Shown: piece after piece, positions 34,054 to 42,929 of the stretch
Numbering within the stretch: the stretch's first letter is position 1
Layout: the number at the start of each line of letters is the position of its first letter
Assembly (NCBI RefSeq): GCF_003236335.1
Contig: NZ_POUB01000023.1
Location: forward strand, 1-47,522
Direction of reading: 5' to 3'
Length of the DNA stretch: 47,522 bases
Origin: Micromonospora deserti
GTDB lineage: Bacteria; Actinomycetota; Actinomycetes; Mycobacteriales; Micromonosporaceae
Position numbers and translations under genes: made by a program
The notes under the pieces: generated by a model
Seen by the model: only the letters and a program-made list of their open reading frames with translations
Told to the model about the DNA's origin: nothing
The model's database searches: none

Positions 34054-35075
34054 GTCAACCTCCCGCGGGTGCGGTTGGCGCTCATGCGCCGGGCGTAGAG
34101 CGCGACCGCGGTCACGAGTACGACACCGCGCACCACGTCCTTGAAGAACGGGTCGACCTCGAGGTCGTCGAAGATCGTGTCCAAGGTGGCCAGGATGAGG
34201 ACGCCACCGATGGTGCCGGCGACGCCGCCCCGGCCACCGGCGAGCAGCGTCCCGCCGAGCACGACGGCGGCGATCGACTCCAGGTCGTACCCGGCGTCGG
34301 TGCCGACATACGGGGCACCCGACCCGAGCCGGCTGGCGAGATAGATCCCGGTGAGGCCGGCGGCGACCGAGCACAGCACGTGCGCGGTGACGATGATCCG
34401 GCGGGTCGGCAGCCCGGACAGCCGGGCCACCTCGATGTCACCGCCGACGGCGTACATGTGGTAGCCGGAGCGGGTCCGCGACAGGTACCACCAGGACAGC
34501 ACGGCGACGGCCAGCATGAGCAGCGCCGCGACCGGCACCGGGCCGATCCGGTCATAGCCGAGGTGCTGGAAGCCGCGCGGTACGTCCCCGGCCGGGCCGG
34601 TGTAGTTCTCCTCGAGGTAGCCGCGCAGGATCAGCGCCACGCCGAGCGTCGCGATGAACGCGTTGGCCTTGAGGACGGTGATGACCAGCCCGTTGACCAG
34701 GCCGACGCCAGCGGCCACGGCGAGCGCGAGCAGCACGCCGGGCACGACCATGCCGTCCCGCCCGGCCATCGTCTCCGCCGCGATCAACGAGGTGAGGCCG
34801 ACCAGGTAGGCGACGGACAGGTCGAGGGACCCGGTGAGGATCACCATCGTCTGTCCTATTGCGACGAGACCGAGCGCGGTGGCCCGGGTGAGGATGTTGA
34901 GGATGCCGCCCTGGTCGAGCAGGACCTCGCCCCGCAGCCCGACGAGCACGCTGCCGACGACGAGCAGGGCGACGAGTGCGATGTAGACGATCACGACCGG
35001 GGTGAGCCACCGCTGCGCCGCCGGCCGCGTGGCCTGCTGCCTGACCGGTAGGGTGTTCTCCTGAAGGGTGCTCAC
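34050..35075 (-). CDS. Sugar ABC transporter permease (RbsC-like), first copy
   Basis: A 341-residue BPD_transp_2 permease. Membrane helices begin near residue 26 (VVIVYIALVALLVVGSVLVG), the signature is LVAIGQTMVILTGSLDLSVA, and ESIAAVVLGGTLLAGGRGGV lies near the C-terminus. The GTG start overlaps the ATPase stop by GTGA, and its own stop overlaps the next permease start. It is one half of the transmembrane channel. Confidence 0.94.
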   Translation of the reverse strand: MSTLQENTLPVRQQATRPAAQRWLTPVVIVYIALVALLVVGSVLVGLRGEVLLDQGGILNILTRATALGLVAIGQTMVILTGSLDLSVAYLVGLTSLIAAETMAGRDGMVVPGVLLALAVAAGVGLVNGLVITVLKANAFIATLGVALILRGYLEENYTGPAGDVPRGFQHLGYDRIGPVPVAALLMLAVAVLSWWYLSRTRSGYHMYAVGGDIEVARLSGLPTRRIIVTAHVLCSVAAGLTGIYLASRLGSGAPYVGTDAGYDLESIAAVVLGGTLLAGGRGGVAGTIGGVLILATLDTIFDDLEVDPFFKDVVRGVVLVTAVALYARRMSANRTRGRLT

Positions 35076-36574
35076 GCCACCTCACCGACCCCGTGTCCGG
35101 TGGCCAGCGCCATCACAGCCCCCTCGCTCGCACCGGCCGGCAGCTCACCGGCCAACGCACCGTCGTGCATGACGAGGATCCGGTCGCTCATCCCGATCAG
35201 CTCGGGCAGTTCCGAGGAGATCATCAGCACCGCCACGCCCCGCCTCGCGAGGTCGCGCAGTATCTCGTGCACGGCCCGCTTCGCGCCGACGTCGATGCCG
35301 CGCGTCGGCTCGTCGACGACCAGCACCCTCGGCTCGACCGCCAGCCACTTGGCGAGCACGACCTTCTGCTGGTTGCCGCCGGACAGGTAGCGCACCTCCT
35401 GGTGCTCGCCGCGGGCCACCACGGTCACCACGTCGAGCAACGCCGGCACGTCCGACCTCGCCCGGGAGCGTGCGCCGCGCAGCGCGGCGCGGCGCACCAG
35501 CAACGTGTTGTCGCGCACGGACTGGCGAAGTGCCAGCCCATCCCCCTTGCGGTCCTCGGTGACCAGCGCGATCCCGAGGCGCACGGCGGTGCGGGGCCGG
35601 GTCACCCGCTGTGCCACCCCGTCCACCTCCAACAAGCCGCGGGTGAACGGCTCGACGCCGAACACCGCGCGTGCGACCGCCGAGCGGCCAGACCCTTGCA
35701 GCCCGGCCAGCCCGACGATTTCCCCGGCGCGCACCTCGATGTTCAGGTCGCGCACGCGGTCGTTGCCGGCGCCGCGCAACGCGAGGCGGACCCGCCCGAG
35801 GTCGTCGGGGACCGCCCGGTCCGGGTAGTACTCGCCCAGGTCGCGGCCCACCATATGCCGGACAAGATCCTCCGAGGTCAGCTCGCCGGTTGGGGCGCAG
35901 GTGACGAACCGGCCGTCCTTGAGGACGGTGATCCGGTCGGAGAGGTCGAACACCTCGCGCATCCGGTGCGAGACGTAGAGGATCGCGATGCCCCGCTCGC
36001 GCAGCCGGCGTACCAGGTCGTAGAGCAGCTCGACCTCGTGATCGGCGAGCGCGGCGGTCGGCTCGTCCATGCCCAGCACCCGAGCGTCGGTCGACAGCGC
36101 CTTGACGATCTCCACGACCTGCCGCTGGGCGACCGACAGCGACGACACGTTGTCGGCCGGATCGATCCCGTCCTCGCCGAGCCAGTTCAGCAGCTCGCGG
36201 GTGTCGGCCACCATGCGCCGCCGGTCGACTTGCATCCGCCGCACGGGCTCGCGGCCGAGGTAGACGTTCTCGGCGACGCTGCGATGCGGCAGTAGGGTGA
36301 ACTCCTGGTGGATGATCGCGATGCCGGCCCGCTGCGCGTCGGTGGGGCTGGCGAAGGACACCTCGGCGCCGTCGACCTCGATGGTGCCGCCGTCTGGCCG
36401 GTGCACCCCGGCCAGCACCTTGAGCAGCGTGGACTTGCCCGCGCCGTTCTCGCCCATCACCGCGTGCACCTCACCGCCCCGCAGCTCCAGGTCCACCCCG
36501 CGCAGCACCGGCACGCCGAGGAAGGACTTGGTGATCCCGGTCAGCCGCACGCTCGTCGCTATGCCGGGCGTCAT
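35072..36574 (-). CDS. Sugar ABC transporter ATPase (RbsA/MglA-like, duplicated)
   Basis: A 500-residue duplicated ATPase. The first half has Walker A GENGAGKST (about residue 40), signature LSVAQRQ, Walker B VLGMDEPTAA. The second half has the degenerate P-loop GLQGSGRSAV, signature LSGGNQQK and Walker B VLVVDEPTRG. This matches the RbsA/XylG family, where one half has a less active site. I chose the ATG at 36574, which overlaps the stop of the dehydrogenase gene (ATGA); a GTG six codons upstream is less likely. It powers uptake of an unknown sugar through the two permeases. Confidence 0.95.
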   Translation of the reverse strand: MTPGIATSVRLTGITKSFLGVPVLRGVDLELRGGEVHAVMGENGAGKSTLLKVLAGVHRPDGGTIEVDGAEVSFASPTDAQRAGIAIIHQEFTLLPHRSVAENVYLGREPVRRMQVDRRRMVADTRELLNWLGEDGIDPADNVSSLSVAQRQVVEIVKALSTDARVLGMDEPTAALADHEVELLYDLVRRLRERGIAILYVSHRMREVFDLSDRITVLKDGRFVTCAPTGELTSEDLVRHMVGRDLGEYYPDRAVPDDLGRVRLALRGAGNDRVRDLNIEVRAGEIVGLAGLQGSGRSAVARAVFGVEPFTRGLLEVDGVAQRVTRPRTAVRLGIALVTEDRKGDGLALRQSVRDNTLLVRRAALRGARSRARSDVPALLDVVTVVARGEHQEVRYLSGGNQQKVVLAKWLAVEPRVLVVDEPTRGIDVGAKRAVHEILRDLARRGVAVLMISSELPELIGMSDRILVMHDGALAGELPAGASEGAVMALATGHGVGEVA

Positions 36575-37698
36575 ACCGGCACCTCTCTCCACGCGCCGTC
36601 CGCGGCCGCGGAGGCCAGCACCGCGTCGGTGATCCGGACGGCGCGCAAGCCGTCCGCGAACGTGGGCAGGCCGTCCGGGACGTCCTCGCCGCGCACCGCC
36701 CGGTAGGTGTCGGCGACGAACGCGTCGAAGCAGTCCTGGTAGCCCTGCGCGTGCCCGGCGGGCAGCCGGACGTAGCGCGCCGCGGAGGGGTGCAGCGTTC
36801 CTGGGTCACGCAGCAGCGTCTGGCCACCCTCGCGCCGGCCGACCCACAGCCGCTCCGGGTCCTCCTGGTCGAAGCCGAAGCTCGCCTCGGTGCCGGAAAG
36901 CTCCAGGTGCAGCCGGTTCTTGCGACCGGCGGCGACCTGCGACACCACCAGCGTGCCAACCATGCCGGCGGCTGTGGTGAAGTGCACGGCGGCCAGGTCC
37001 TCGGTGGGCTCCCCGTTGCTGCGGGCGCGCTCGTGCACGACCGCGGTGCGCGCGGACAGGCGGGCGATCCGGTCGCCCGTAACAAACTCGAGCAGGTCGC
37101 ACCAGTGCGAGCCGATGTCGGCGAACGCCCGCGACGGCCCGCCGAGCGCGGCGTCGACCCGCCAGTCGTCGTCGGACGGGCGGGACAGCCAGTCCTGGAG
37201 GTAACCGCCGGTCACGCTGGCGACGACGCCGGCCTCGCCCGCGGCCAGCCGGGCCCGCAACTCGCGCACCATCGGGTGGAAGCGGTAGACGAACGGCACC
37301 GTGGCCACCCGATCGCCGGCCGCCTCCACCAGCGCCACGGCCTCGGCGCTCCCCGTGGCGAGCGGCTTTTCGCAGATGATGTGCGCGCCGGCGGCGAGCG
37401 CGGCGGCGGTGACGGGGGCGTGCGACGCGTTGGGCGTGCACACATGCAGCACGTCGATCTCGGCGTCGTCGAGCAGGGCTGCCAGGTCCGGGTAGCCCTC
37501 GTCCGCGCCGACCGCGCGAGCCGCGGCGGCGGCGCCCTCGGGGCGCGACGCCACCGCGGCGACGACGGTCGCCCCGGCGCGCCGGGCCGCCTCCGCGTGC
37601 ACCTGCCCCATGAACCCCGCGCCTACAACCGCCACGCGCAGCGTCTGCTGCTCGGATTCGAGCCCACCAGGCGCCGTTGTTAGATCGGTCACAGACAT
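36571..37698 (-). CDS. Gfo/Idh/MocA-family oxidoreductase
   Basis: A 375-residue NAD(P)-dependent dehydrogenase. The N-terminal Rossmann motif is VAVVGAGFMGQVHAEAARRA (about residues 21-40), the catalytic Lys is in the EKPLATGSAEAVAL segment (CEKP, typical of inositol and glucose-fructose oxidoreductases), and the C-terminal alpha/beta domain contains RAFADIGSHWCDLLEFVTGD. Homologues oxidise sugars or inositols, often at C3, or reduce keto-sugars. It is the first gene of the operon. The ATG at 37698 was chosen; a TTG start 12 codons upstream would sit on a candidate promoter. Confidence 0.93.
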   Translation of the reverse strand: MSVTDLTTAPGGLESEQQTLRVAVVGAGFMGQVHAEAARRAGATVVAAVASRPEGAAAAARAVGADEGYPDLAALLDDAEIDVLHVCTPNASHAPVTAAALAAGAHIICEKPLATGSAEAVALVEAAGDRVATVPFVYRFHPMVRELRARLAAGEAGVVASVTGGYLQDWLSRPSDDDWRVDAALGGPSRAFADIGSHWCDLLEFVTGDRIARLSARTAVVHERARSNGEPTEDLAAVHFTTAAGMVGTLVVSQVAAGRKNRLHLELSGTEASFGFDQEDPERLWVGRREGGQTLLRDPGTLHPSAARYVRLPAGHAQGYQDCFDAFVADTYRAVRGEDVPDGLPTFADGLRAVRITDAVLASAAADGAWREVPV

Positions 37699-37704
37699 GT
37701 GACG

Positions 37705-37734
37705 ACGGTAACGCCTACTTATGACGATGGTCAA
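37705..37734 (-). promoter_or_regulatory. Candidate promoter of the sugar operon (leaderless)
   Basis: On the minus strand TTGACC (37734-37729) and TACCGT (37710-37705) are 18 bases apart. Transcription would start about six bases after the second hexamer, at the ATG at 37698, giving a leaderless transcript. This is a motif reading only. Confidence 0.45.
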
Positions 37735-37830
37735 CCAAAAGCTACGTCGATGCCGCCCATCCTGAGGTGATCAACGTCCAAAGTCCTCGTGTCGGCCGAC
37801 GGAACGCGGCCGTTTCGCTTTAATTGGGGG

Positions 37831-39003
37831 ATGAACCTCGGGCAAAGCGCCGCTCCGACGTCGCCCGGCGAGCTGCTTCGGCTGCTGCGCGACGGGCAGG
37901 CGCGCACCCGTGCCGAACTCGCGACCGAGACCGGACTGGCCCGGTCGACCGTGCGCCTGCGTCTCGACGCACTCATGGACGCCGGGCTGGTGACCGACTG
38001 GGGAAGCGACGCCGTCACCGGCGGCCGGCCCGCGAGCAGGTTCGTGTTCAACGCCCGCGCGCGGGTGGTACTGGCGGCCGACGTCGGGGCCACCCACGCC
38101 GCCGTCGCCATCGCCGACCTGACCGGTGAGCCGCTGGCCATCGAGAGGCTCACGCTGGATATCGCCGACGGCCCCGACGCGGTGCTCGGCCTGCTCATCG
38201 ACACCTGGCGACGGATGCGCGCCAACCACGGCCCCACCGCCCCCGTCGCCGGCGTCGGCATCGGGCTGCCCGGCCCGGTCGAGCACTCGACCGGCAAGCC
38301 GACCCACCCGCCGATCATGCCGGGCTGGAACGGATACGACGTGCCCGCGCGGATCGCCGCCGACTTCCCCGTGCCAGTCCTGGTGGACAACGAGGTCAAC
38401 CTGATGGCGCTCGGGGAGCACGTCCGCTGCTTCCCCGACGAGGCGCACATGATCTTCGTCAAGGTCGCAACCGGCATCGGCTCCGGCCTGATCAGCAACG
38501 GACAGCTGCACCGAGGCGACGTCGGCGCGGCCGGCGACCTCGGGCACATCCTGGCCCCGCACGCGGGCGACGTGCTCTGCCGCTGCGGCAACAGCGGGTG
38601 CCTGGAGGCCGTGGCCAGCGGCCCCGCCATCGCCGCGAAGCTGCGTGCCGCCGGCCTCGACGCGACGAACAACGCCGACGTCGTGGCCCTCGTGCAGGCC
38701 GGCAGCCCGATCGCCGGCCAAGCCGTGCGGCAGGCTGGCCGGGACATCGGCGGGGTGCTGGCCGCCGGCGTCAGCCTGTTCAACCCCTCGCTGATCGTGA
38801 TCGGCGGGGCGCTCGCCCAGGCCGGCGAGATGCTGCTGGCGGGCGTGCGGGAGTCCATCTACCGTCGCTCGCTGCCGCTGGCCACCGAGCGCCTGCGCAT
38901 CGTCACCTCACAGGCCGGCTCGAACGCGGGCGTCGTCGGCGCCGCGGCGATGGTCGTCCAGCATGCCCTCTCCCCCACCGTGCTCGACCGCGAGCTGGCC
39001 TGA
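37831..39003 (+). CDS. ROK-family transcriptional regulator (NagC/XylR-like)
   Basis: A 390-residue ROK repressor. A winged helix (LLRLLRDGQARTRAELATET, about residues 13-32, then GLARSTVRLRLDALMDAGLV) is followed by the ROK sugar-kinase-like domain with the nucleotide-site DVGATHAAVAIADL, the sugar-site GIGLPGPVE and VDNEVNLMALGE. The zinc motif is intact with C250, C252 and C257 (CRCGNSGCLE). I chose the ATG at 37831; a TTTAAT hexamer six bases upstream suggests a leaderless transcript. It is divergent from the sugar operon and is its likely repressor, relieved by a sugar or sugar phosphate. Confidence 0.93.
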   Translation: MNLGQSAAPTSPGELLRLLRDGQARTRAELATETGLARSTVRLRLDALMDAGLVTDWGSDAVTGGRPASRFVFNARARVVLAADVGATHAAVAIADLTGEPLAIERLTLDIADGPDAVLGLLIDTWRRMRANHGPTAPVAGVGIGLPGPVEHSTGKPTHPPIMPGWNGYDVPARIAADFPVPVLVDNEVNLMALGEHVRCFPDEAHMIFVKVATGIGSGLISNGQLHRGDVGAAGDLGHILAPHAGDVLCRCGNSGCLEAVASGPAIAAKLRAAGLDATNNADVVALVQAGSPIAGQAVRQAGRDIGGVLAAGVSLFNPSLIVIGGALAQAGEMLLAGVRESIYRRSLPLATERLRIVTSQAGSNAGVVGAAAMVVQHALSPTVLDRELA

Positions 39004-39335
39004 ACCGCGCGGGGGGGCGTCGCGCAACGCCGTCGACAGTCCCACCGCGCGGACTGTCGGTATATCTACAATGCTCTGAGTGGCGGGGCAACCGGTGCTC
39101 CGCGTCTCCGGCCCGCGAGCCCGACCACATCCTCGACAGCCACATCGGCCAGGGACTCCCGAAGGCCCTCGGTCCCGGCGAGACAGGCAAGGTCACCGTC
39201 GACCAGTGGTACGGGCTGATGTCCTCCCGGTGCTCCCCTCTCCGCGTACCGCCCGGACATCGACGGGGTTGCCGCAGGGCCTCGGGACTCCTACGCTGAT
39301 TCGGCCACATTCTTTCTCCTCTTCACGGGGCCTTC
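39004..39335. other. Upstream region of the repeat protein
   Basis: No gene is called. Coding-like scraps in two frames (REPDHILDSHIGQGLPKALG and PGETGKVTVDQWYGLMSS near 39110-39230) hint at a decayed gene whose family I cannot name. A relatively AT-rich spot near 39058-39078 may hold a promoter. Confidence 0.35.
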
Positions 39336-41432
39336 ATGCGCAGGATCCGCAGGGTCCTCGGCGTGCTCGTCGCCGGGGTCTGTGCAACGGCCGTGGTGCC
39401 CGGGGTGGCGGCCGCACAGCCCACCTCGCCGTTCACGGTCCTCACCGTCGACGTGGGCGACGCCTACGGCAAGCCGGTCGCCAAGTCAGGTGTATACGAC
39501 GGGAACGGGTCCACGGTGACCGGTCGGGCGTACGCCACCGGCGGCGTGAGCATGGGCGTAAGCGGCCTGCCCAACGGCTCCACCATCGCGGTCCGGGCCA
39601 CCCCGCCGGTGGGCCAGAGTTTCGTCGTCGGGAAGGTCTACCAGACCGCCGGCTCCGCGGACGCCACCCGGGCCGGCCTCGACATGTCGTCCGACTCGAC
39701 CGGCTGCAACGGTGCGCAGAGCTACGGCTCGCTGACCGTGCGGGACGTCTTCCACGACGAGGCGACCGGCGCGGTCGTCTCGTTCGCCGCCGCGTACGAG
39801 TTCCACTGCTCCGCCAACGACGGCGCGGTGACCGGCGAGATGCGCTGGAACTCCGGCTTCACCTACATCGGTGTCGTCTCGTCGCCCGCGCCGCTCGACT
39901 TCGGCCGGGCCGCCGTCGGGCAGTACGCGGACAACCGCACGGCGTCCTTCGTCGTCAAGGGCACCGAGGACAGCAACTTCGAGGCGGCCCGGATCACCGG
40001 GCCCAACGCGTCGTCGTTCCGCATCCTCGGCAACAACTGCTCCGGCCGCAGCTTCTGGCCGGGCGAGTCCTGCGGGGTCACCATCATGCCCGAGCCGCTG
40101 CGCGCGGGGAACCACATCGCCAACCTGGAGCTGACCGACAACAGCGCCTACGGCAAGCGCGTGGTGCCGCTGAAGGTCACCGCGTACGACACGGTGATCG
40201 GCATGTACTACCCGTTGGCGCCGCAGCGCCTGATGGACACCCGCAGCGGCCTGGGCCGGCCCGTGCCCGGCCCGATCGGTGCCGGGGCGGCCGTTGAGCT
40301 CCAGGTGGCCGGGCGGGGCGGAGTGCCGGCCGACGGCGTCGGTTCTGTCGTGCTGAACGTGACCGTGACCGGGCCGACGGCCAGCAGCTTCCTCACCCTC
40401 TACCCATACGGCGAGTCGACGCCGACCGCCTCCTCGATCAACTTCCCCGCCGGCTGGCTCGGGTCCAACAACGTGACCGTGAAGCTCGGCGCCCAGGGGA
40501 AGGTGTACATCTACAACCGCAACGGCTCCACCCACGTGGTGGTCGACGTGGTGGGCTTCTACGCCGCCAGCGACACGGTGAAGAGCAGCCTGGGCTGGGG
40601 TGGCCACTACCGCCCGGTGCAGCCGAGGCGGCTCATCGACACGCGGCCCAGCCCTCTGGAGGCGGGACAGCGCATCGAGAGTCAGGCCGACTTCGGCCCG
40701 GCCAGCCCGCACGTCAAGGCGCTGGTCCTCAACATCACTGCGGTCAACCCGGCGAAGGCGGGCTTCCTCACCGCCTGGGCCGGTAGTCCGGAGGTGCCGA
40801 CCGCCTCGACCGTCAACTACGGCGCCGGAAAGGTGGTGCCCAATCTGGCCTTCGTGCGGACCCGTCCGTGCACCGACTGCGGTCCGGCGTACGCGGTCCC
40901 GAACTACTCCATCTACACCTCACAGAAGGCTGACATCGTGGTGGACCTGGTCGGGGTCATCGACGACGGCTCGCTACCGGACGGGCTGCGGTTCACCCCG
41001 CTGAGCCCCACCCGAATCGCGGACACTCGCGTCAATTTCGGGACTGGGGCGCTCGCCCCCGAGGAGACCGCGACGATCACGGCGCCGTCGACCGTGGTCC
41101 GGCCGGACACCGAAGTGCTGGCGATGAACGTGACCGCGATCGCGCCGTCGAAGAACACCGTGCTCACCGTCTGGCCGGCCGACACCGAGATGGCCAAGCC
41201 GGGCGTGAGCAACCTGAACCCGGCCGCCGGGCAGATCGTCTCCAACGCCGTGATGGGCGGGATCGGCCCGAAGGACGCGTTCAACGTCCACAACCTCACC
41301 GGGACCGTCGATCTGGTCGCCGACGTGGTCGGGCGGTTCTACCTGTACTCGGGCACGGCCAGCACGGGCACCCTCGCCGAGCCGCGGCCGCTCACCGCGC
41401 GCGGGACCGGGTATCCGACTGACACTCCCTGA
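39336..41432 (+). CDS. Secreted protein with an ASH-like domain and three tandem surface repeats
   Basis: A 698-residue exported protein with a signal peptide (VLGVLVAGVCATAVVPGVAA then AQPTSP). Residues about 185-290 form a choice-of-anchor-D/ASH-like beta domain (APLDFGRAAVGQYADNRTAS). Three copies follow of a roughly 120-residue repeat seen in many actinobacterial surface proteins, each beginning R-x-x-DTR and ending VDxVG (about 296-410 PQRLMDTRSG to VVDVVGFY, 431-548 PRRLIDTRPS to VVDLVGV, 560-672 PTRIADTRVN to VADVVGRF). A paired cysteine segment (RPCTDCG) occurs in the second copy. The repeats suggest adhesion or wall binding; no catalytic motif is seen. A hairpin follows the stop. Confidence 0.88.
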   Translation: MRRIRRVLGVLVAGVCATAVVPGVAAAQPTSPFTVLTVDVGDAYGKPVAKSGVYDGNGSTVTGRAYATGGVSMGVSGLPNGSTIAVRATPPVGQSFVVGKVYQTAGSADATRAGLDMSSDSTGCNGAQSYGSLTVRDVFHDEATGAVVSFAAAYEFHCSANDGAVTGEMRWNSGFTYIGVVSSPAPLDFGRAAVGQYADNRTASFVVKGTEDSNFEAARITGPNASSFRILGNNCSGRSFWPGESCGVTIMPEPLRAGNHIANLELTDNSAYGKRVVPLKVTAYDTVIGMYYPLAPQRLMDTRSGLGRPVPGPIGAGAAVELQVAGRGGVPADGVGSVVLNVTVTGPTASSFLTLYPYGESTPTASSINFPAGWLGSNNVTVKLGAQGKVYIYNRNGSTHVVVDVVGFYAASDTVKSSLGWGGHYRPVQPRRLIDTRPSPLEAGQRIESQADFGPASPHVKALVLNITAVNPAKAGFLTAWAGSPEVPTASTVNYGAGKVVPNLAFVRTRPCTDCGPAYAVPNYSIYTSQKADIVVDLVGVIDDGSLPDGLRFTPLSPTRIADTRVNFGTGALAPEETATITAPSTVVRPDTEVLAMNVTAIAPSKNTVLTVWPADTEMAKPGVSNLNPAAGQIVSNAVMGGIGPKDAFNVHNLTGTVDLVADVVGRFYLYSGTASTGTLAEPRPLTARGTGYPTDTP

Positions 41433-41434
41433 AG

Positions 41435-41464
41435 AGGGCGCTCCGGTGACGCCCGGGGCGCCCT
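41435..41464 (+). terminator. Terminator hairpin after the repeat protein
   Basis: AGGGCGC (41435-41441) pairs with GCGCCCT (41458-41464) starting three bases after the stop codon, with a 16-base loop that can itself pair partly (CCGG/CCGG). There is a short TT after the stem. It likely ends the upstream transcript. Confidence 0.6.
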
Positions 41465-41587
41465 TCCACGTACAGGCCGGTTGCGTACAACGGCAGACGC
41501 GCTCGATTCCGCCGATTTCGCATCATCCGCAGAAGCTCTGGCCGCTCAGGCCACTCGACCGGCCCGCGATACCGCATGCCTCGGGAC

Positions 41588-42616
41588 TCAACGGAGGGGC
41601 AAGGTCGACTCGCGCATCACGAGGCGGCCGGGGAACTCCTCCGAACTGGATACGGCGCCGTCGATGGCTTCGAAGAGTCGCTGGCCGGCCACGACGCCAA
41701 GGCGCTTGAGGTTCATGTCGATGCTGGTCAAACGCGGGCGGGAGTCCGCGGAGATCGCCTCCCAGTTGTCAAAGCCGATCACGGAGATCGCGCCCGGCAC
41801 GTCACGTCCGAGGTCACGCAGCGCATCCAGGACACCACGGGCGATCTGATCGCTGCCACAGAAGATCGCATCGACCTCGGAGTGCCGCTCGACGACCATG
41901 TGTGCTGCGGCTCGCCCCCAGGACTCGTCCCACGACCCGAAGTACGGCCGATCGCCGACCATTCTCAAGCCGGCGTCGGCGAGTGCCGCCGCCGCTCCCT
42001 CGGCACGGTCCCGTGCCGCCTGGAACCCGGCCTCACCGGTGATGTGGGCGATGTTGCGCCGCCCGCACGCCAGCAGGTGCTCGATGGCGAGCCGTCCGCC
42101 TCCCACGTTGTCGACGGTGATCGAGATGTCGTTCGGGTTCGCGGAGGGGGCGTAGACGTAGACGACCGGCACGGGGAGGTTGCCGGCCAGCGGCGGGCGA
42201 GGGTCGGTTCGGGAGCCCACGACGATCAGCCCGTCCACGCGACGGGACAGCAGCGCCCGCACGTGGTGCTTCTCCCTGATCGCGTCGCCGCGCGCGTCGC
42301 ACAGGAAGACCGAGACCTGCCCCGCCCCGAAGGCGTCCTCCGCGCCCATGAGGATGGGGATCGAGAAGCGTCCCTCCAGATCGCTGGTCAGCAGGCCGAC
42401 CGTCCCGGTCCGGCCACTGAGCAGGCCGCGGGCGAGGGCGTTCGGCGCGAAGGACAGCAGTTCCGCAGCCTCCAGCACCCGGACTCTCGTGGTCGCCCTG
42501 ACCTCGCCGCGCCCGTTGATGGCCTTGGACGCGGTTGCGACCGACACTCCGGCAAGCTTGGCGACATCGGTGAGGGTGGGTGTCCGGTTGGCGGGGGCCT
42601 CGGGCTCAGTGGTCAT
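41588..42616 (-). CDS. LacI-family transcriptional regulator
   Basis: A 342-residue LacI/GalR regulator. The N-terminal helix-turn-helix is LTDVAKLAGVSVATASKAIN (about residues 15-34) with the hinge LSFAPNALARGLLSGRTGTV, and the rest is a type-1 periplasmic-binding-like effector domain. The start at the ATG at 42616 has a GGGAGGGAA ribosome-binding site and places the helix-turn-helix correctly; an in-frame GTG nine codons earlier is less likely. It lies downstream of the arabinofuranosidase gene on the same strand, after a terminator, and its upstream region has an AAAACGTTTT site, so it probably controls itself and sugar genes nearby. Confidence 0.94.
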   Translation of the reverse strand: MTTEPEAPANRTPTLTDVAKLAGVSVATASKAINGRGEVRATTRVRVLEAAELLSFAPNALARGLLSGRTGTVGLLTSDLEGRFSIPILMGAEDAFGAGQVSVFLCDARGDAIREKHHVRALLSRRVDGLIVVGSRTDPRPPLAGNLPVPVVYVYAPSANPNDISITVDNVGGGRLAIEHLLACGRRNIAHITGEAGFQAARDRAEGAAAALADAGLRMVGDRPYFGSWDESWGRAAAHMVVERHSEVDAIFCGSDQIARGVLDALRDLGRDVPGAISVIGFDNWEAISADSRPRLTSIDMNLKRLGVVAGQRLFEAIDGAVSSSEEFPGRLVMRESTLPLR

Positions 42617-42714
42617 GTGGTGTTCCCTCCCAGCGACCGGCACATGTGTGGTGCGCGGCGACAGGCCGCCTCGGAAGTGCCCTTGACGGCCACCCCGAGC
42701 GGAAGTAGACCTCT

Positions 42715-42724
42715 AAAACGTTTT
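42715..42724. promoter_or_regulatory. LacI-type operator AAAACGTTTT
   Basis: A perfect ten-base palindrome with the central CG step typical of LacI/GalR operators, about 100 bases upstream of the LacI start. A second palindrome, TTTCGAAA, lies at 42842-42849. Autoregulation is inferred. Confidence 0.65.
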
Positions 42725-42887
42725 CGACGATGTTTCGGTGCGATTGCAGGCCGGTAGAGCGTCATCGAGCCTCTTACCTAGGCCGAACATACACGGAAGC
42801 GCCAGCCGCCCCGGTGGCAGGAAGGGACCCGCCCGTGGGGCTTTCGAAACGCCCTCGAAAGGGTCGCCGCGACGCGCCGGGTAGTGG

Positions 42888-42921
42888 GCGGTGGCGGCGC
42901 CGGGTAGGACGCCGCCACCGC
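42888..42921 (-). terminator. Terminator after the arabinofuranosidase gene
   Basis: A 12-bp perfect stem, GCGGTGGCGGCG (42888-42899) with CGCCGCCACCGC (42910-42921), around a ten-base loop, eight bases beyond the stop of the GH127-type gene. No T-run is present. It separates this gene from the LacI gene. Confidence 0.8.
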
Positions 42922-42929
42922 ATTCAGAG

